Positions 54,926 to 63,755 of a stretch of DNA of 64,000 nucleotides are shown one piece after another; within the stretch, counting starts at the first letter, position 1; every line of letters begins with the position of its first letter. Source of the DNA: Paenibacillus tyrphae (GTDB lineage Bacteria > Bacillota > Bacilli > Paenibacillales > NBRC-103111); contig NZ_JAMZAW010000006.1 in the NCBI RefSeq assembly GCF_024158745.1, positions 124,001-188,000 on the forward strand, in the 5' to 3' direction. The notes under the pieces are model-generated. The model searched no databases. It was given only the letters and a program-made list of their open reading frames with translations, and was not told where the DNA came from. The position numbers and the translations under genes are program-made.

Positions 54926-56293
54926 ATGAAATCGACAGACAAGCTATCTCAAAAAACAAAACAATTGTTCGTCATTTTGCTTCCCATCCTGGTGACGCAG
55001 CTTGCGATGTTTGCGATGAACTTTTTCGATACGTTCATGTCGGGGCATGTGAGCGCCAAGGATTTGGCGGGGGTGGCGATAGGCACCAGCATCTGGATTC
55101 CGATACAGACCGGACTCAGCGGCATCTTGTTTTCCGTTACGCCGATGGTCGCCCAGCTGGTAGGGGCCGGCCGCAAGGAGGAAATTCCTTTTAAGGTCGT
55201 GCAGGCGCTCTATTTGGCCGTCGGAGTATCGGCTGCGGTGCTGTTGGCCGGAGCGTTCGCGCTGAATCCGATTTTGGAGAATATGAACTTGGAGGAGCCG
55301 GTGCGCCGGATCGCCCGCTTGTTCCTGATTTCGATTGCGTTCGGCATTTTGCCGCTGTTCTTATATACGGTACTGCGCTGCTTTATCGATGCCCTGGGCC
55401 ATACGAAGGTGACGATGTTCATCACGCTGCTGTCGCTGCCGGTGAACGGGGGGCTGAACTATATGCTGATCTACGGCAAAATGGGGCTGCCCGCGTTGGG
55501 CGGCGCAGGAACCGGCGTCGCTTCGGCGATTACGTACTGGGTCATTTTTCTCGTGGCTTTGGCCGTGGCTGCCCGCATGCAGCCGTTCGCCGCGTTCGGC
55601 ATTTTCCGCAAGCTGTACCGCGTCTCGCTGTCCGTCTGGAAAGAGCTGCTGAAGATGGGCGTGCCGATCGGCTTCGCTATTTTGTTCGAAACGAGTATTT
55701 TCGCCGCGGTAACGCTGCTGATGAGCAACTTCAACACGGTAACGATCGCGGCACATCAAGCGGCGATCAACTTCGCCTCGTTCCTGTATATGATTCCGCT
55801 CAGCATCTCCTTGTCGCTGACGATTCTGGTCGGCTTCGAAGCCGGGGCAGGACGGTACAAGGACGCCAGACAATACGGCTATCTGGGCATCGGCCTCGCG
55901 GTCGGGATGTCGCTGCTCTGCGCGGTCGTGTTATGGCTGTTTAACGAGCAGGTAGCCGGGATTTACACTAGGGAGCCGGACGTGCTCGCGTTGACGCAGC
56001 ATTTTCTGATCTACGCGATTTTCTTCCAGCTGTCGGATGCGATCGCCGCCCCGATTCAGGGAGCGCTGCGCGGCTACAAGGACGTGAATGTGACCCTCAT
56101 CGTCGCCCTCGTTTCGTATTGGGTCGTCGGTCTGCCGGTCGGCTACGGATTGGCGAACTATACCGATCTCGGCGCCTACGGCTATTGGATCGGTCTGATA
56201 TCCGGCTTGGCTCTGGGCGCGTTCGGCTTGTTCGCCCGATTGGCGAGCGTCCAACGGAAGGCGCGTCTCGGACTTGCGGCTTTCGCCAAGTAA
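54926..56293 (+). CDS. MATE family efflux transporter
   Basis: A 455-residue protein with 12 helices. '[20 protein letters not shown]', '[20 protein letters not shown]' and '[20 protein letters not shown]' are typical of MATE (NorM/YdhE-like) drug/cation antiporters. Ribosome site GGAG eight bases upstream of ATG 54926. Confidence 0.9.
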   Translation: MKSTDKLSQKTKQLFVILLPILVTQLAMFAMNFFDTFMSGHVSAKDLAGVAIGTSIWIPIQTGLSGILFSVTPMVAQLVGAGRKEEIPFKVVQALYLAVGVSAAVLLAGAFALNPILENMNLEEPVRRIARLFLISIAFGILPLFLYTVLRCFIDALGHTKVTMFITLLSLPVNGGLNYMLIYGKMGLPALGGAGTGVASAITYWVIFLVALAVAARMQPFAAFGIFRKLYRVSLSVWKELLKMGVPIGFAILFETSIFAAVTLLMSNFNTVTIAAHQAAINFASFLYMIPLSISLSLTILVGFEAGAGRYKDARQYGYLGIGLAVGMSLLCAVVLWLFNEQVAGIYTREPDVLALTQHFLIYAIFFQLSDAIAAPIQGALRGYKDVNVTLIVALVSYWVVGLPVGYGLANYTDLGAYGYWIGLISGLALGAFGLFARLASVQRKARLGLAAFAK

Positions 56294-56334
56294 CATGAAT
56301 AGGAACGTGTATCTTAGAATAGGTGGATGATCGC

Positions 56335-57678
56335 ATGGAACAAAAACCGGTATTGCAGCGTCGGCTGAAGCTTTGGCATATTGTGGCGATGGGGGTCGGC
56401 TATATGGCCCCGATGGCCGTATTCGATACGTTCGGCATCGTATCCGAAGTGACGGCGGGGCATGTTCCGGCCGCGTATCTGCTTACGATTGCGGCGGTGC
56501 TGTTCACGGCGATGAGCTACGGACACATGGTGAAGGTGTACCCGTCCGCGGGAAGCGCCTATACGTATACCCGGCAGACGATCGGGCCGTACGCAGGCTT
56601 TCTGGTCGGCTGGGTCTCGCTGCTCGACTATTTGTTTCTGCCGATGATGAACGCGCTGCTCACCGGGATCTATTTGTCGTCGGCGTTCCCCGATGTGCCG
56701 CAGTGGGTATGGGTCGCCGGATTTGTGGCGCTGATTACGACGCTGTGCTTGTTTAACGTCAATGTCTCGGTCTCGGTGAACGCGCTGTTCGTGGCGTTTC
56801 AATTTCTTGTTGTGGCGTTGTTCGTCGTGCTGGCCGCTTACCGGCTGAGCGCGGGCGGAGAGGCACTCGTATCGGCGCAGCCGCTGCTGTCCGCGGATGC
56901 GAGCTGGGGAGCGCTGCTCACCGGAGCGTCGATCTTGTGCTTTGCCTTCCTCGGCTTCGATGCGGTGACGACCTTGTCCGAAGAAACGGTAGAGCCCCGG
57001 ACGACGATTCCAAGAGGCATTCTATGGATCACGATGCTCGGTGGCGGACTGTTTTTCACCGCCTCGTACTTCGCGCAAAGGCTGTTCCCGGACGTATCCG
57101 TATTGAACAACCCGGAAGGTGCATCCGCCGAAATCGCGCTGGCGCTCGGCGGCGTCCTGTTTCAGGCCGTGTTCCTGGCCGCTGCGCTCACCTCCACGCT
57201 GGCCTCGGGGCTCGTGTCGCAGCTGAGCGGATCGCGTCTCCTGTTCGCGATGGGGCGGGACCGGACGCTGCCGGGTCAGGTGTTCGGCTACATCCACCGC
57301 TCGCTCGGCACGCCGGTGTTCAACATTGTGCTGATCGGCCTCATTTCGCTGACGGCGCTCGTGCTGGATCTGCTCGTCGCCACGTCGTTCGTCAACTTCG
57401 GTGCGCTGACAGCATTTACTTTTGTGAATTTATCTGTCATCGTACACTATATATTCCGGGAAAAGCAGCGGTCCTGGCTGGCGCTCCTGCGCTACTTGCT
57501 GTTTCCGCTCGCCGGCATCGGCTTCGTCTTGTTTTTCTGGACGCACCTGGAGCGCAATTCCCTTATGCTAGGCGGCGCCTGGACGCTGTTCGGCCTGCTG
57601 TACCTGCTCTGGATGACGCGCGGCTTCCGCCGGGAGCCGGGAACGATTCGTTACGAAGCGGCCGAGGGCAGCGGCTGA
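56335..57678 (+). CDS. APC-family amino acid permease
   Basis: A 447-residue protein; ATG 56335 follows TAGGTGG, and ATG 56323 is an alternative. Twelve helices, 'LWHIVAMGVGYMAPMAVFDT' and 'YPSAGSAYTYTRQTIGPYAG' are typical of APC/PuuP-type permeases. Its stop is one base from the stop of the converging GntR gene, with no room for a terminator between them. Confidence 0.85.
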   Translation: MEQKPVLQRRLKLWHIVAMGVGYMAPMAVFDTFGIVSEVTAGHVPAAYLLTIAAVLFTAMSYGHMVKVYPSAGSAYTYTRQTIGPYAGFLVGWVSLLDYLFLPMMNALLTGIYLSSAFPDVPQWVWVAGFVALITTLCLFNVNVSVSVNALFVAFQFLVVALFVVLAAYRLSAGGEALVSAQPLLSADASWGALLTGASILCFAFLGFDAVTTLSEETVEPRTTIPRGILWITMLGGGLFFTASYFAQRLFPDVSVLNNPEGASAEIALALGGVLFQAVFLAAALTSTLASGLVSQLSGSRLLFAMGRDRTLPGQVFGYIHRSLGTPVFNIVLIGLISLTALVLDLLVATSFVNFGALTAFTFVNLSVIVHYIFREKQRSWLALLRYLLFPLAGIGFVLFFWTHLERNSLMLGGAWTLFGLLYLLWMTRGFRREPGTIRYEAAEGSG

Positions 57679-57679
57679 C

Positions 57680-58378
57680 TCACGATTCAAGAAACAAGAA
57701 TAGCTTCTTCTCCACATTCCGGACGTGAATCGCGGACTGTACCTTCGCCAGTTCGGGCTCTCCGGCTTCGATCGCCAGCAAAATATTTTCGTGCTCGTTA
57801 TAGACGACTTGCTTTTTCCGTTTCAAGCCGATGTTTTGCTTGAGCGTAATTTCAAGTGATTTGCGGTACAGCGAAGATAGACTTTCCATCATGCGGATCA
57901 GGATCGGATTGTTCGTCGCCGCAATAATCGAGCGGTGAAATTCAAAATCCGCTTCCTGCGCCGTTCCGCCCTCCGTGTTCAAATCGTCCTCCATTCGCTT
58001 CAAAGCCTCGCGGATGCTTGCGAGCTGCTCCGGCGTCCGTCTGGCTGCGGCAAGAGCGGCGGCTTCCGGCTCCAAAATTTTACGCATTTCAAACAAGTGC
58101 CGGATGCTTTCGGCATCGGCATATTGAATTTGAAAGTGCTGCAGCAGGGAAGAGGGGATGGCGTCTTCCACGTAGCTTCCGCCGCCCTGCTGCGAGGAGA
58201 CGATCCCCATCGCCTGAAGCACGCTGAGGGCTTCCCGGACCGGCAGCCGGCTGACGCCAAAATGCGCAGCCAGCTCGGTTTCCGTGGGCAGCTTGGAGCC
58301 CGCCGGAAACCGCCCTTCCTCAATCATCGCGAGCACGTCGCGCACAATTTTTTGCGAAATCTTTTCTTTTTTGGCCAT
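57680..58378 (-). CDS. GntR-family regulator with FCD domain
   Basis: A 232-residue protein with a winged helix at residues 10-75 ('KLPTETELAAHFGVSRLPVR', 'LSVLQAMGIVSSQQGGG') and a C-terminal FCD domain ('LFEMRKILEPEAAALAAARR', 'DFEFHRSIIAATNNPILIRM'). FCD regulators bind organic acids through a metal site. It is cotranscribed with and downstream of the hydroxyglutarate oxidase gene and probably binds the paired operators at 59652 and 59795. Confidence 0.88.
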   Translation of the reverse strand: MAKKEKISQKIVRDVLAMIEEGRFPAGSKLPTETELAAHFGVSRLPVREALSVLQAMGIVSSQQGGGSYVEDAIPSSLLQHFQIQYADAESIRHLFEMRKILEPEAAALAAARRTPEQLASIREALKRMEDDLNTEGGTAQEADFEFHRSIIAATNNPILIRMMESLSSLYRKSLEITLKQNIGLKRKKQVVYNEHENILLAIEAGEPELAKVQSAIHVRNVEKKLFLFLES

Positions 58379-58396
58379 ATCGTTTCCTCATCCTTC

Positions 58397-59611
58397 TTAC
58401 CCTACGGCATAGGGAATGGAATGCTTCGGCTCCGGAATTCGCTCGCTGATCGATTCTCCGATGGCAATCGATGCGGTAGCGGCCGGGGAGGGCGCGTTGA
58501 GAATGTGGATGGAGCGCTCGTTCTGGACGATCAGAAAATCGTCGGCGAGCTTTCCGTCCTTCGTTAACGCCTGCGCGCGCACGCCGTTCGCGGACGGGAT
58601 CAAATCGTCCTCCCGGATTTCCGGGATCAGCCGCTGCAAGCTGCTCACGAACACGGCTTTGCTGAACGAGCGGACGATTTCCTTCAAGCCTTCTCCCATG
58701 TTCTGCTTGGCGATTTTCCAGAAAGCCGGGTACGTCATCACTTCCATAAAATCGCGGAGGTCGAAATCCGTCTTCCGGTAGCCTTCCCGCTTAAGACTCA
58801 GCACGGCGTTCGGCCCGGCGTGAACGTGACCGTCGATCATCCGCGTAAAATGCACGCCCAGAAAAGGGAAGTTCGGATTCGGCACAGGATAGATCAAGTG
58901 CTTGACCAGCCCATGCTTCTCCGGCTTCAATTCGTAATATTCTCCGCGAAAAGGGACAATCTTCATGCCGGTCGTCAGGCCCTGCATGGTCGCGATCCGG
59001 TCGCAGTGCAGCCCGGCGCAGTTGATTAGGTAATGCGTCCGGTAGGTTCCGTTATTACATTCGACCTCGATCCCTTCGCTTCCTTCCCGGATGCGCTGCG
59101 CCTCGGTATTCAAGAGGACGTCGCCGCCCCGCTGCCGGATGACGTCCGCGAACGCCACGGCCACTTTCTTATAATCGACGATCCCTGCTGCGTTGACGCG
59201 GATCGCCCGCAGACCGGCGGCGTGAGGCTCGATGGCGTGAAGCTGCTCGGCGTCGATCAGCGCCAGATCCAGCTTGTGCTGCAGGCCGCGTGCGTACAAG
59301 TTTTCCAGCAACGGCAGCTCCTCCGGCTCCGTAGCTACAATCACTTTCCCGCACATGTCGTAAGCGATCCCGTGCTGGTCGCAAAAGCGGCGCAGCGCAT
59401 CCCCGCCTTCTTTGGAAAAACGCGCCTTCAGGCTGCCAGGCTTGTAATAAATGCCGGAGTGAATGACGCCGCTGTTATGCCCGGTTTGATGAAAGGCAAG
59501 CCGCTCCTCCTTTTCCATGACGAGAATTTTCGCCTGCGGGTAACGGCGGGTGAGCGCATATCCCGTCGAAAGTCCGACAATGCCGCCGCCAATCACAATG
59601 TAGTCATACAT
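58397..59611 (-). CDS. lhgO: L-2-hydroxyglutarate oxidase
   Basis: A 404-residue FAD enzyme: 'YDYIVIGGGIVGLSTGYALT', 'FHQTGHNSGVIHSGIYYKPG', 'KARFSKEGGDALRRFCDQHG' and 'PNFPFLGVHFTRMIDGHVHA' match LhgO/L2HGDH. It oxidises L-2-hydroxyglutarate to 2-oxoglutarate, passing electrons to quinone or oxygen. The divergent symporter gene probably imports the substrate or a related dicarboxylate. Confidence 0.9.
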   Translation of the reverse strand: MYDYIVIGGGIVGLSTGYALTRRYPQAKILVMEKEERLAFHQTGHNSGVIHSGIYYKPGSLKARFSKEGGDALRRFCDQHGIAYDMCGKVIVATEPEELPLLENLYARGLQHKLDLALIDAEQLHAIEPHAAGLRAIRVNAAGIVDYKKVAVAFADVIRQRGGDVLLNTEAQRIREGSEGIEVECNNGTYRTHYLINCAGLHCDRIATMQGLTTGMKIVPFRGEYYELKPEKHGLVKHLIYPVPNPNFPFLGVHFTRMIDGHVHAGPNAVLSLKREGYRKTDFDLRDFMEVMTYPAFWKIAKQNMGEGLKEIVRSFSKAVFVSSLQRLIPEIREDDLIPSANGVRAQALTKDGKLADDFLIVQNERSIHILNAPSPAATASIAIGESISERIPEPKHSIPYAVG

Positions 59612-59651
59612 ATTTTGCCTCTCCTCTCAACTCGTTCATTCTGATGTTCTC

Positions 59652-59668
59652 ATAAGTTGTTATACAAA
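59652..59668. promoter_or_regulatory. GntR-type operator candidate, left copy
   Basis: ATAAGTTGTTATACAAA is the exact reverse complement of the site at 59795-59811. It lies 41 bases upstream of lhgO, where a bound FCD-GntR protein would block transcription. Confidence 0.6.
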
Positions 59669-59697
59669 AATGGATTTAAAATTAGCTATAGACAAAA

Positions 59698-59711
59698 TGA
59701 AAACGCTTTTG
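59698..59711. promoter_or_regulatory. cre site candidate (CcpA)
   Basis: TGAAAACGCTTTTG fits the catabolite-responsive element consensus TGWAARCGYTWNCW at 12 of 14 positions. It sits in the middle of the lhgO/symporter divergent promoter region. Confidence 0.55.
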
Positions 59712-59794
59712 TATGATGTGATTGTGAAATTTGTCATACACCTATCGCTATCATACGCGATGGTTTGTCGAAAATGCAAGCGTTTTGTGGGGGA

Positions 59795-59811
59795 TTTGTA
59801 TAACAACTTAT
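59795..59811. promoter_or_regulatory. GntR-type operator candidate, right copy
   Basis: TTTGTATAACAACTTAT is the exact inverted copy of 59652-59668, 49 bases before the symporter start. The two sites bracket the divergent promoters. Confidence 0.6.
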
Positions 59812-59859
59812 GCGTGGTCTGATGGTTTTGTTCAACAACGAAGAAGGTGGGGGGACGTT

Positions 59860-61119
59860 ATGAAAAAGTTTGGAATCGCGTATCAAATCTTCGCGGGGCT
59901 GGTGGCGGGAATTATCGTCGGCATCATTTTTTACAAAAACCCCGGGGTAGAGGCGTACTTGAAGCCGCTAGGCGACATTTTTCTCCGGCTGATCAAAATG
60001 ATTGTCGTCCCGATCGTCATCTCCAGCATTGTCGTCGGCGTCGCGGGGATGGGGAATGCCAAACGGCTCGGAACGCTCGGCTTCCGCACGATACTATATT
60101 TTGAAATCGTCACGACGCTGGCGATCGTGGTCGGATTGTTTTTCGCGAACTTCTTTCATCCCGGGGCCGGTGTCAACATGCAGGAGCTGACAAAAGGGGA
60201 TATCTCCAAATACGTCGAGACGACGAATCAGGTCGGGGCCAAAGGGCATTTCGATATGCTGATCAACATCGTCCCGACCAATATCGTTGATTCCATGGCG
60301 AAGGGCGATTTGCTGGCGATCATCTTTTTCTCGGTTATTTTCGGGCTGGGCCTGGCGGCGCTCGGGGAAAGAGGCGCACCGCTGGTCGCCACGTTCAAGA
60401 TGGTGTCCGAAACGATGTTCAATGTCGTCGGGTATGTGATGAAAGCGGCTCCATTCGGGGTGTTCGGGCTTATTGGGGTGACGGTGTCGAAATTCGGCGT
60501 GCAATCTCTGCTTCCATTGGGCAAATTGATTCTTGTGACCTACGGCGCGATGGCTTTCTTTGTCGTCATTTGCTTCGGGGCGGTGGCCAAGCTGGTGAAC
60601 ATCAAGCTTTTCGCCTTGCTCAACCTGCTGAAGGACGAGCTGATCCTGACCTTTTCTACAGCCAGCTCGGAAACCGTGCTGCCCAAGCTTATGGAGAAGA
60701 TGGAGAAATACGGCTGTCCGAAATCGATCGTTTCCTTCGTTATTCCGCTCGGCTATACGTTCAATTTGGACGGGTCTACCTTGTATCAGGCGCTTGCTTC
60801 CATCTTTATCGCCCAGCTTTACGGCATTCACATGTCGCTTGGCGAGCAAATCTCGCTGCTGCTTGTGCTGATGATCACTTCGAAAGGCATCGCGGGGGTC
60901 GCCGGCTTGTCGTTCGTCGTGCTGTTGGCGACGCTGAAATCGGTCGGGCTTCCGCTCGAAGGGCTGGCGTTCATCGCAGGCATCGATTTCCTGCTCAATA
61001 TGGGCAGAGCGACCGTCAACGTGATCGGCAATGCGCTGGCTACGATTGTGGTTTCGAAATGGGAGAAGCAGTTTAGTCCGCAACTGAGCGCCAAGCTGGT
61101 TCGGCAAAAAAGCGCGTAG
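59860..61119 (+). CDS. Dicarboxylate/amino acid:cation symporter (DctA/GltP family)
   Basis: A 419-residue protein; ATG 59860 behind GGTGGGGGGAC is preferred over an earlier frame that crosses the operator. The SDF family motifs are clear: 'LTFSTASSETVLPKLMEKME' (reentrant loop) and 'FVIPLGYTFNLDGSTLYQAL', with 'NMGRATVNVIGNALATIVVS' near the C-terminus. With lhgO and the GntR gene it forms a divergent uptake/oxidation module. Confidence 0.9.
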   Translation: MKKFGIAYQIFAGLVAGIIVGIIFYKNPGVEAYLKPLGDIFLRLIKMIVVPIVISSIVVGVAGMGNAKRLGTLGFRTILYFEIVTTLAIVVGLFFANFFHPGAGVNMQELTKGDISKYVETTNQVGAKGHFDMLINIVPTNIVDSMAKGDLLAIIFFSVIFGLGLAALGERGAPLVATFKMVSETMFNVVGYVMKAAPFGVFGLIGVTVSKFGVQSLLPLGKLILVTYGAMAFFVVICFGAVAKLVNIKLFALLNLLKDELILTFSTASSETVLPKLMEKMEKYGCPKSIVSFVIPLGYTFNLDGSTLYQALASIFIAQLYGIHMSLGEQISLLLVLMITSKGIAGVAGLSFVVLLATLKSVGLPLEGLAFIAGIDFLLNMGRATVNVIGNALATIVVSKWEKQFSPQLSAKLVRQKSA

Positions 61120-61135
61120 CAGCTATAATATAAAA

Positions 61136-61404
61136 AGAGAATTGACCGCTGAGTTGCCTTAGTCTTGGCGAGAAAGTTGTCAAATGATGAAATAGAAGTT
61201 ACGAGGGGGTGGGGTATCCACTTCCAACCGCTCTTGTCTTCGAGAAATTTGATTGGAAGCCGCTTAGTAGCGGACATTTCCCGAAGACAAAGGCGGCCGC
61301 TATCGCTTCTCCAGTGGATACCCACCTCCGTTTGCATCTCTATTTTTGTCAAAACCACTTTCTCAACGCTCTGACCGCTAAGCTTGCCTGGCGGTCAATT
61401 CTCT
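61136..61404 (+). repeat. Structured intergenic repeat, copy C, inside a split terminator
   Basis: The block is bounded by the perfect 14-bp inverted repeat AGAGAATTGACCGC / GCGGTCAATTCTCT. A direct repeat (TGACCGCTGAG.TTGCCT and TGACCGCTAAGCTTGCCT) also flanks it. Inside, the outer stem is GGGTATCCAC/GTGGATACCC, the inner stem TTGTCTTCG.GAAAT/ATTTC.CGAAGACAA and the core CCGCT-tagt-AGCGG, all aligned with copy B. It fills almost the whole gap between converging symporter and MFS genes; the right-hand GACCGC/GCGGTC hairpin can still end both transcripts. Confidence 0.78.
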
Positions 61405-61436
61405 GTTTACCTATCGCTCGATCAGCTTCCGCCATC

Positions 61437-62696
61437 TCAAGCCGCTGCGGACTCTTCGGGTTCGTCCGCTTTTTTGCGGTACGCGATGATAATGATCAGA
61501 CACGGTATCAGGCAGAACAAGCCGCACAGGAAGAACGCGCCGTTGGCCCCGTAATGATCGGCCGCAAAGCCGGTGAACAGGTTGCCGACCGGCGTCGAGC
61601 CGGCGAAGACGAGCGAATACACGCTCATGACCCGGGCCCGGTACTCGTCCTTGGAGTGAATTTGCAGGGACGAGTTGCAGTTGGTCGCGAACAGGATGTT
61701 GCAGAAGCCCTGCAGCGCCAGAAGCAGGCCGAACATGTACACAGAGCCGGTCATCCCGTTCAACAGCAGGAAGACCGAGATGAGAATGCAGCAAGTGATG
61801 ATCAAGGACAGCCGGGGGCCTTTTTTGCTGCGGAACGACATCGTCAGCGCCCCGATCAGCGATCCGACGCCGAGGCAGGACATCATCAGCCCGTACGTCT
61901 TCTCCTGCATATGCAGCACGTCTTTCGTGAAGACGGGAATCAGCACGCTGAAGTTATAGGCCATCGTGCCGACGACGGTCACGAGCAGCAGCGTGCGCGC
62001 CAGCAGCCGGTCTTTGGAAATGTACACGATGCCGTCTTTGATTTCCTTGAGCAGCCCGGTGTCTTTTTTCTTCTCGCGGACGTAAGGCGTCGTACGGATT
62101 TGCAGCAGCCCGTAGATGACGGCCACGAAGCTGAGTCCGTTCAGCAGAAAGCACCACCCGGCTCCGAGGTAAGCCATCATACCGGCGCCGATTGCCGGCC
62201 CCACGATGCGGGCCAGATTGAATGTCGTCGAATTGAGCGCGATCGCGTTCATAAGGTCTTCCTTGCCGACGATCTCGATATTAAACGCCTGCCGCGTCGG
62301 CATGTCGAACGTGTTCGTCAGCCCGAGCAGGAAGGCGAGGACCAGAATATAGCCGTACTTGACGGTGTCCGTAAAAACAAGAGCGGACAGGATCAAGGCC
62401 AGCAGCATCGACACCGTCTGGGTCACAATCAGAATGTTCCGTTTCGGAAACTTGTCGATGAGCGCTCCCGCAAATAGCGAAAAGCAGGTAATGGGCAAAA
62501 ATTGGATCGTTCCTACCAGCCCGAGCAGCAGGGGCGAGCCCGTCAGCGTCAGCACGAGCCAGGATTGGCCGATGTTTTGCATCCAGGTGCCGATCAGGGA
62601 AACGCATTGTCCAAACCAAAAGTAACGGTAGTTTTTATGGGTCAGGGCGTGAAAGTTGTTGTTGACGACCCTCATCCCCGCATGTTTCAGATTCAC
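61437..62696 (-). CDS. MFS transporter (enterobactin-exporter/DHA3-like)
   Basis: A 419-residue protein starting at GTG 62696 behind GGCAGGTGA. Twelve helices; 'YRYFWFGQCVSLIGTWMQNI' and 'PITCFSLFAGALIDKFPKRN' are typical of the MFS_3/EntS-like exporter group. It is the second gene of an operon with a MarR regulator, a common arrangement for drug or metabolite exporters. Confidence 0.85.
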   Translation of the reverse strand: MNLKHAGMRVVNNNFHALTHKNYRYFWFGQCVSLIGTWMQNIGQSWLVLTLTGSPLLLGLVGTIQFLPITCFSLFAGALIDKFPKRNILIVTQTVSMLLALILSALVFTDTVKYGYILVLAFLLGLTNTFDMPTRQAFNIEIVGKEDLMNAIALNSTTFNLARIVGPAIGAGMMAYLGAGWCFLLNGLSFVAVIYGLLQIRTTPYVREKKKDTGLLKEIKDGIVYISKDRLLARTLLLVTVVGTMAYNFSVLIPVFTKDVLHMQEKTYGLMMSCLGVGSLIGALTMSFRSKKGPRLSLIITCCILISVFLLLNGMTGSVYMFGLLLALQGFCNILFATNCNSSLQIHSKDEYRARVMSVYSLVFAGSTPVGNLFTGFAADHYGANGAFFLCGLFCLIPCLIIIIAYRKKADEPEESAAA

Positions 62697-62731
62697 AAGC
62701 GTTCACCTGCCTCCAAATGTAATTTCGCTGC

Positions 62732-63190
62732 TTAAGCTTTCGGAGTCTTGTCGTTTTCCTCGATAAACCGGGCCGCATTGGCGCCCATCTTCTCCAGCAG
62801 CTCCAGGGCGAGCCGCTGCTCCTCCTCCGTCAAGCCGTCGGACAGGATGTGCCTCCAGTCGGTGAGCACCCCGCGCACCTCGTCCTTGATCCGCCAAGCC
62901 TTTTCCGTCAAAAAGACGCGGTAAGAACGCTTGTCCTCCGCCCGTACCTGCCGCAGCACATAACCTTGCGCCTCCAGTTTTTTCAGCGCTTTGGCCGTCG
63001 TTCCTTTATCGATTTTCAAATAGCTCGACAGCTCCTCTTGACTGAGGCCGTCTTCTTTATACAGCGCGTTCAGAAAAATATGCTGGCCTTTGCCGATGCC
63101 ATGCGCTTTGAGCCGCTCGCCGATGTACATTTGTCCGTAACGGTACAGGAGCGACACCCACCTTGTAATCGTATGGCGCTGATCGATCAT
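62732..63190 (-). CDS. MarR-family transcriptional regulator
   Basis: A 152-residue protein; start at 63190 behind GGAGGAAG. A winged helix at about residues 40-100 ('LSQEELSSYLKIDKGTTAKA', 'LEAQGYVLRQVRAEDKRSYR') is flanked by dimerisation helices. It precedes the MFS gene by 35 bases and most likely represses this operon until an inducer binds. Confidence 0.88.
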   Translation of the reverse strand: MIDQRHTITRWVSLLYRYGQMYIGERLKAHGIGKGQHIFLNALYKEDGLSQEELSSYLKIDKGTTAKALKKLEAQGYVLRQVRAEDKRSYRVFLTEKAWRIKDEVRGVLTDWRHILSDGLTEEEQRLALELLEKMGANAARFIEENDKTPKA

Positions 63191-63236
63191 CCGGCTTCCT
63201 CCCGTTCTTAAAATAGTTGCACATGCCACTAATTAC

Positions 63237-63265
63237 AGTATAGAAACAACTTGCCGCGTTGACAA
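63237..63265 (-). promoter_or_regulatory. Sigma-A promoter of the MarR-MFS operon
   Basis: On the minus strand, -35 TTGTCA (63265-63260), a 17-base spacer and -10 TATACT (63242-63237) lie about 47 bases upstream of the MarR start. Confidence 0.6.
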
Positions 63266-63554
63266 ACCGGACATTCGCCGAATTTACCCCTTTTCAGCGA
63301 ACAGGTCCCGAATTATCGAAGAATTTAGCCGTCTCCCTTAGGGTCGTCCGGTTGGGTGAAATAGTTACAGTCATGGAAAAAAGGCGTGCAAAATCCGCAT
63401 CCGGGCCGACGCAGCTTGTCGATTTCGTTTTCGGGCGCTCGGCAAGCTGCTGGAGTGGCCGGGAGCAGACATGGCCGCGCGCCGGAATGAAAAGGGATAT
63501 ATTTATATTAATTAACAAAAAAACTAAAAAAGTAATATTTTATTCAAAAAGTAA

Positions 63555-63583
63555 TTTACAACCATGTTCTCATGGTGTATATT
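63555..63583 (+). promoter_or_regulatory. Promoter with a palindrome filling the spacer (flavoprotein gene)
   Basis: -35 TTTACA (63555-63560) and -10 TATATT (63578-63583) are separated by 17 bases, 16 of which are the perfect palindrome ACCATG-ttct-CATGGT (63561-63576). A factor bound there would face the polymerase directly. The leader to the gene is about 165 bases. Confidence 0.55.
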
Positions 63584-63685
63584 ATGTTTCAAGAACTCCT
63601 CAATCGAAAATGTTAATTAAGAGAATCTACTCTGTGCAGACGGATCTACAGGAATTCCCCTCGTCGCTTTTTTTTAAATCATAAA

Positions 63686-63699
63686 TGGAAGCGATTACA
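63686..63699. promoter_or_regulatory. cre-like site upstream of the flavoprotein gene
   Basis: TGGAAGCGATTACA matches the cre consensus at 12 of 14 positions and lies 56 bases before the start codon, downstream of the predicted promoter, a place where CcpA would block elongation. Confidence 0.4.
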
Positions 63700-63755
63700 T
63701 ATTCGTTCGCAACGACGCGTCGAACTTTTTTGGATTATACCAAGGAGGGGAATCT

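Larger units (their letters stand above)
63191..63755. other. Long divergent intergenic region before the flavoprotein gene
   Basis: 565 bases without a credible gene; a 141-codon open frame from 63259 lacks a ribosome site and any recognisable domain. It holds the MarR operon promoter, an AT-rich block (63490-63620) with a promoter and palindrome, and a cre-like site. Confidence 0.6.

Noticed and set aside
61209..62477. 422-codon plus-strand open frame
   Set aside because: Starts inside repeat copy C and runs antisense to the MFS gene; composition (Gln/His/Arg) is that of a shadow frame.
63259..63684. 141-codon open frame between MarR and flavoprotein genes
   Set aside because: TTG start without ribosome site, no hydrophobic core or family pattern, and it crosses a good promoter and palindrome.
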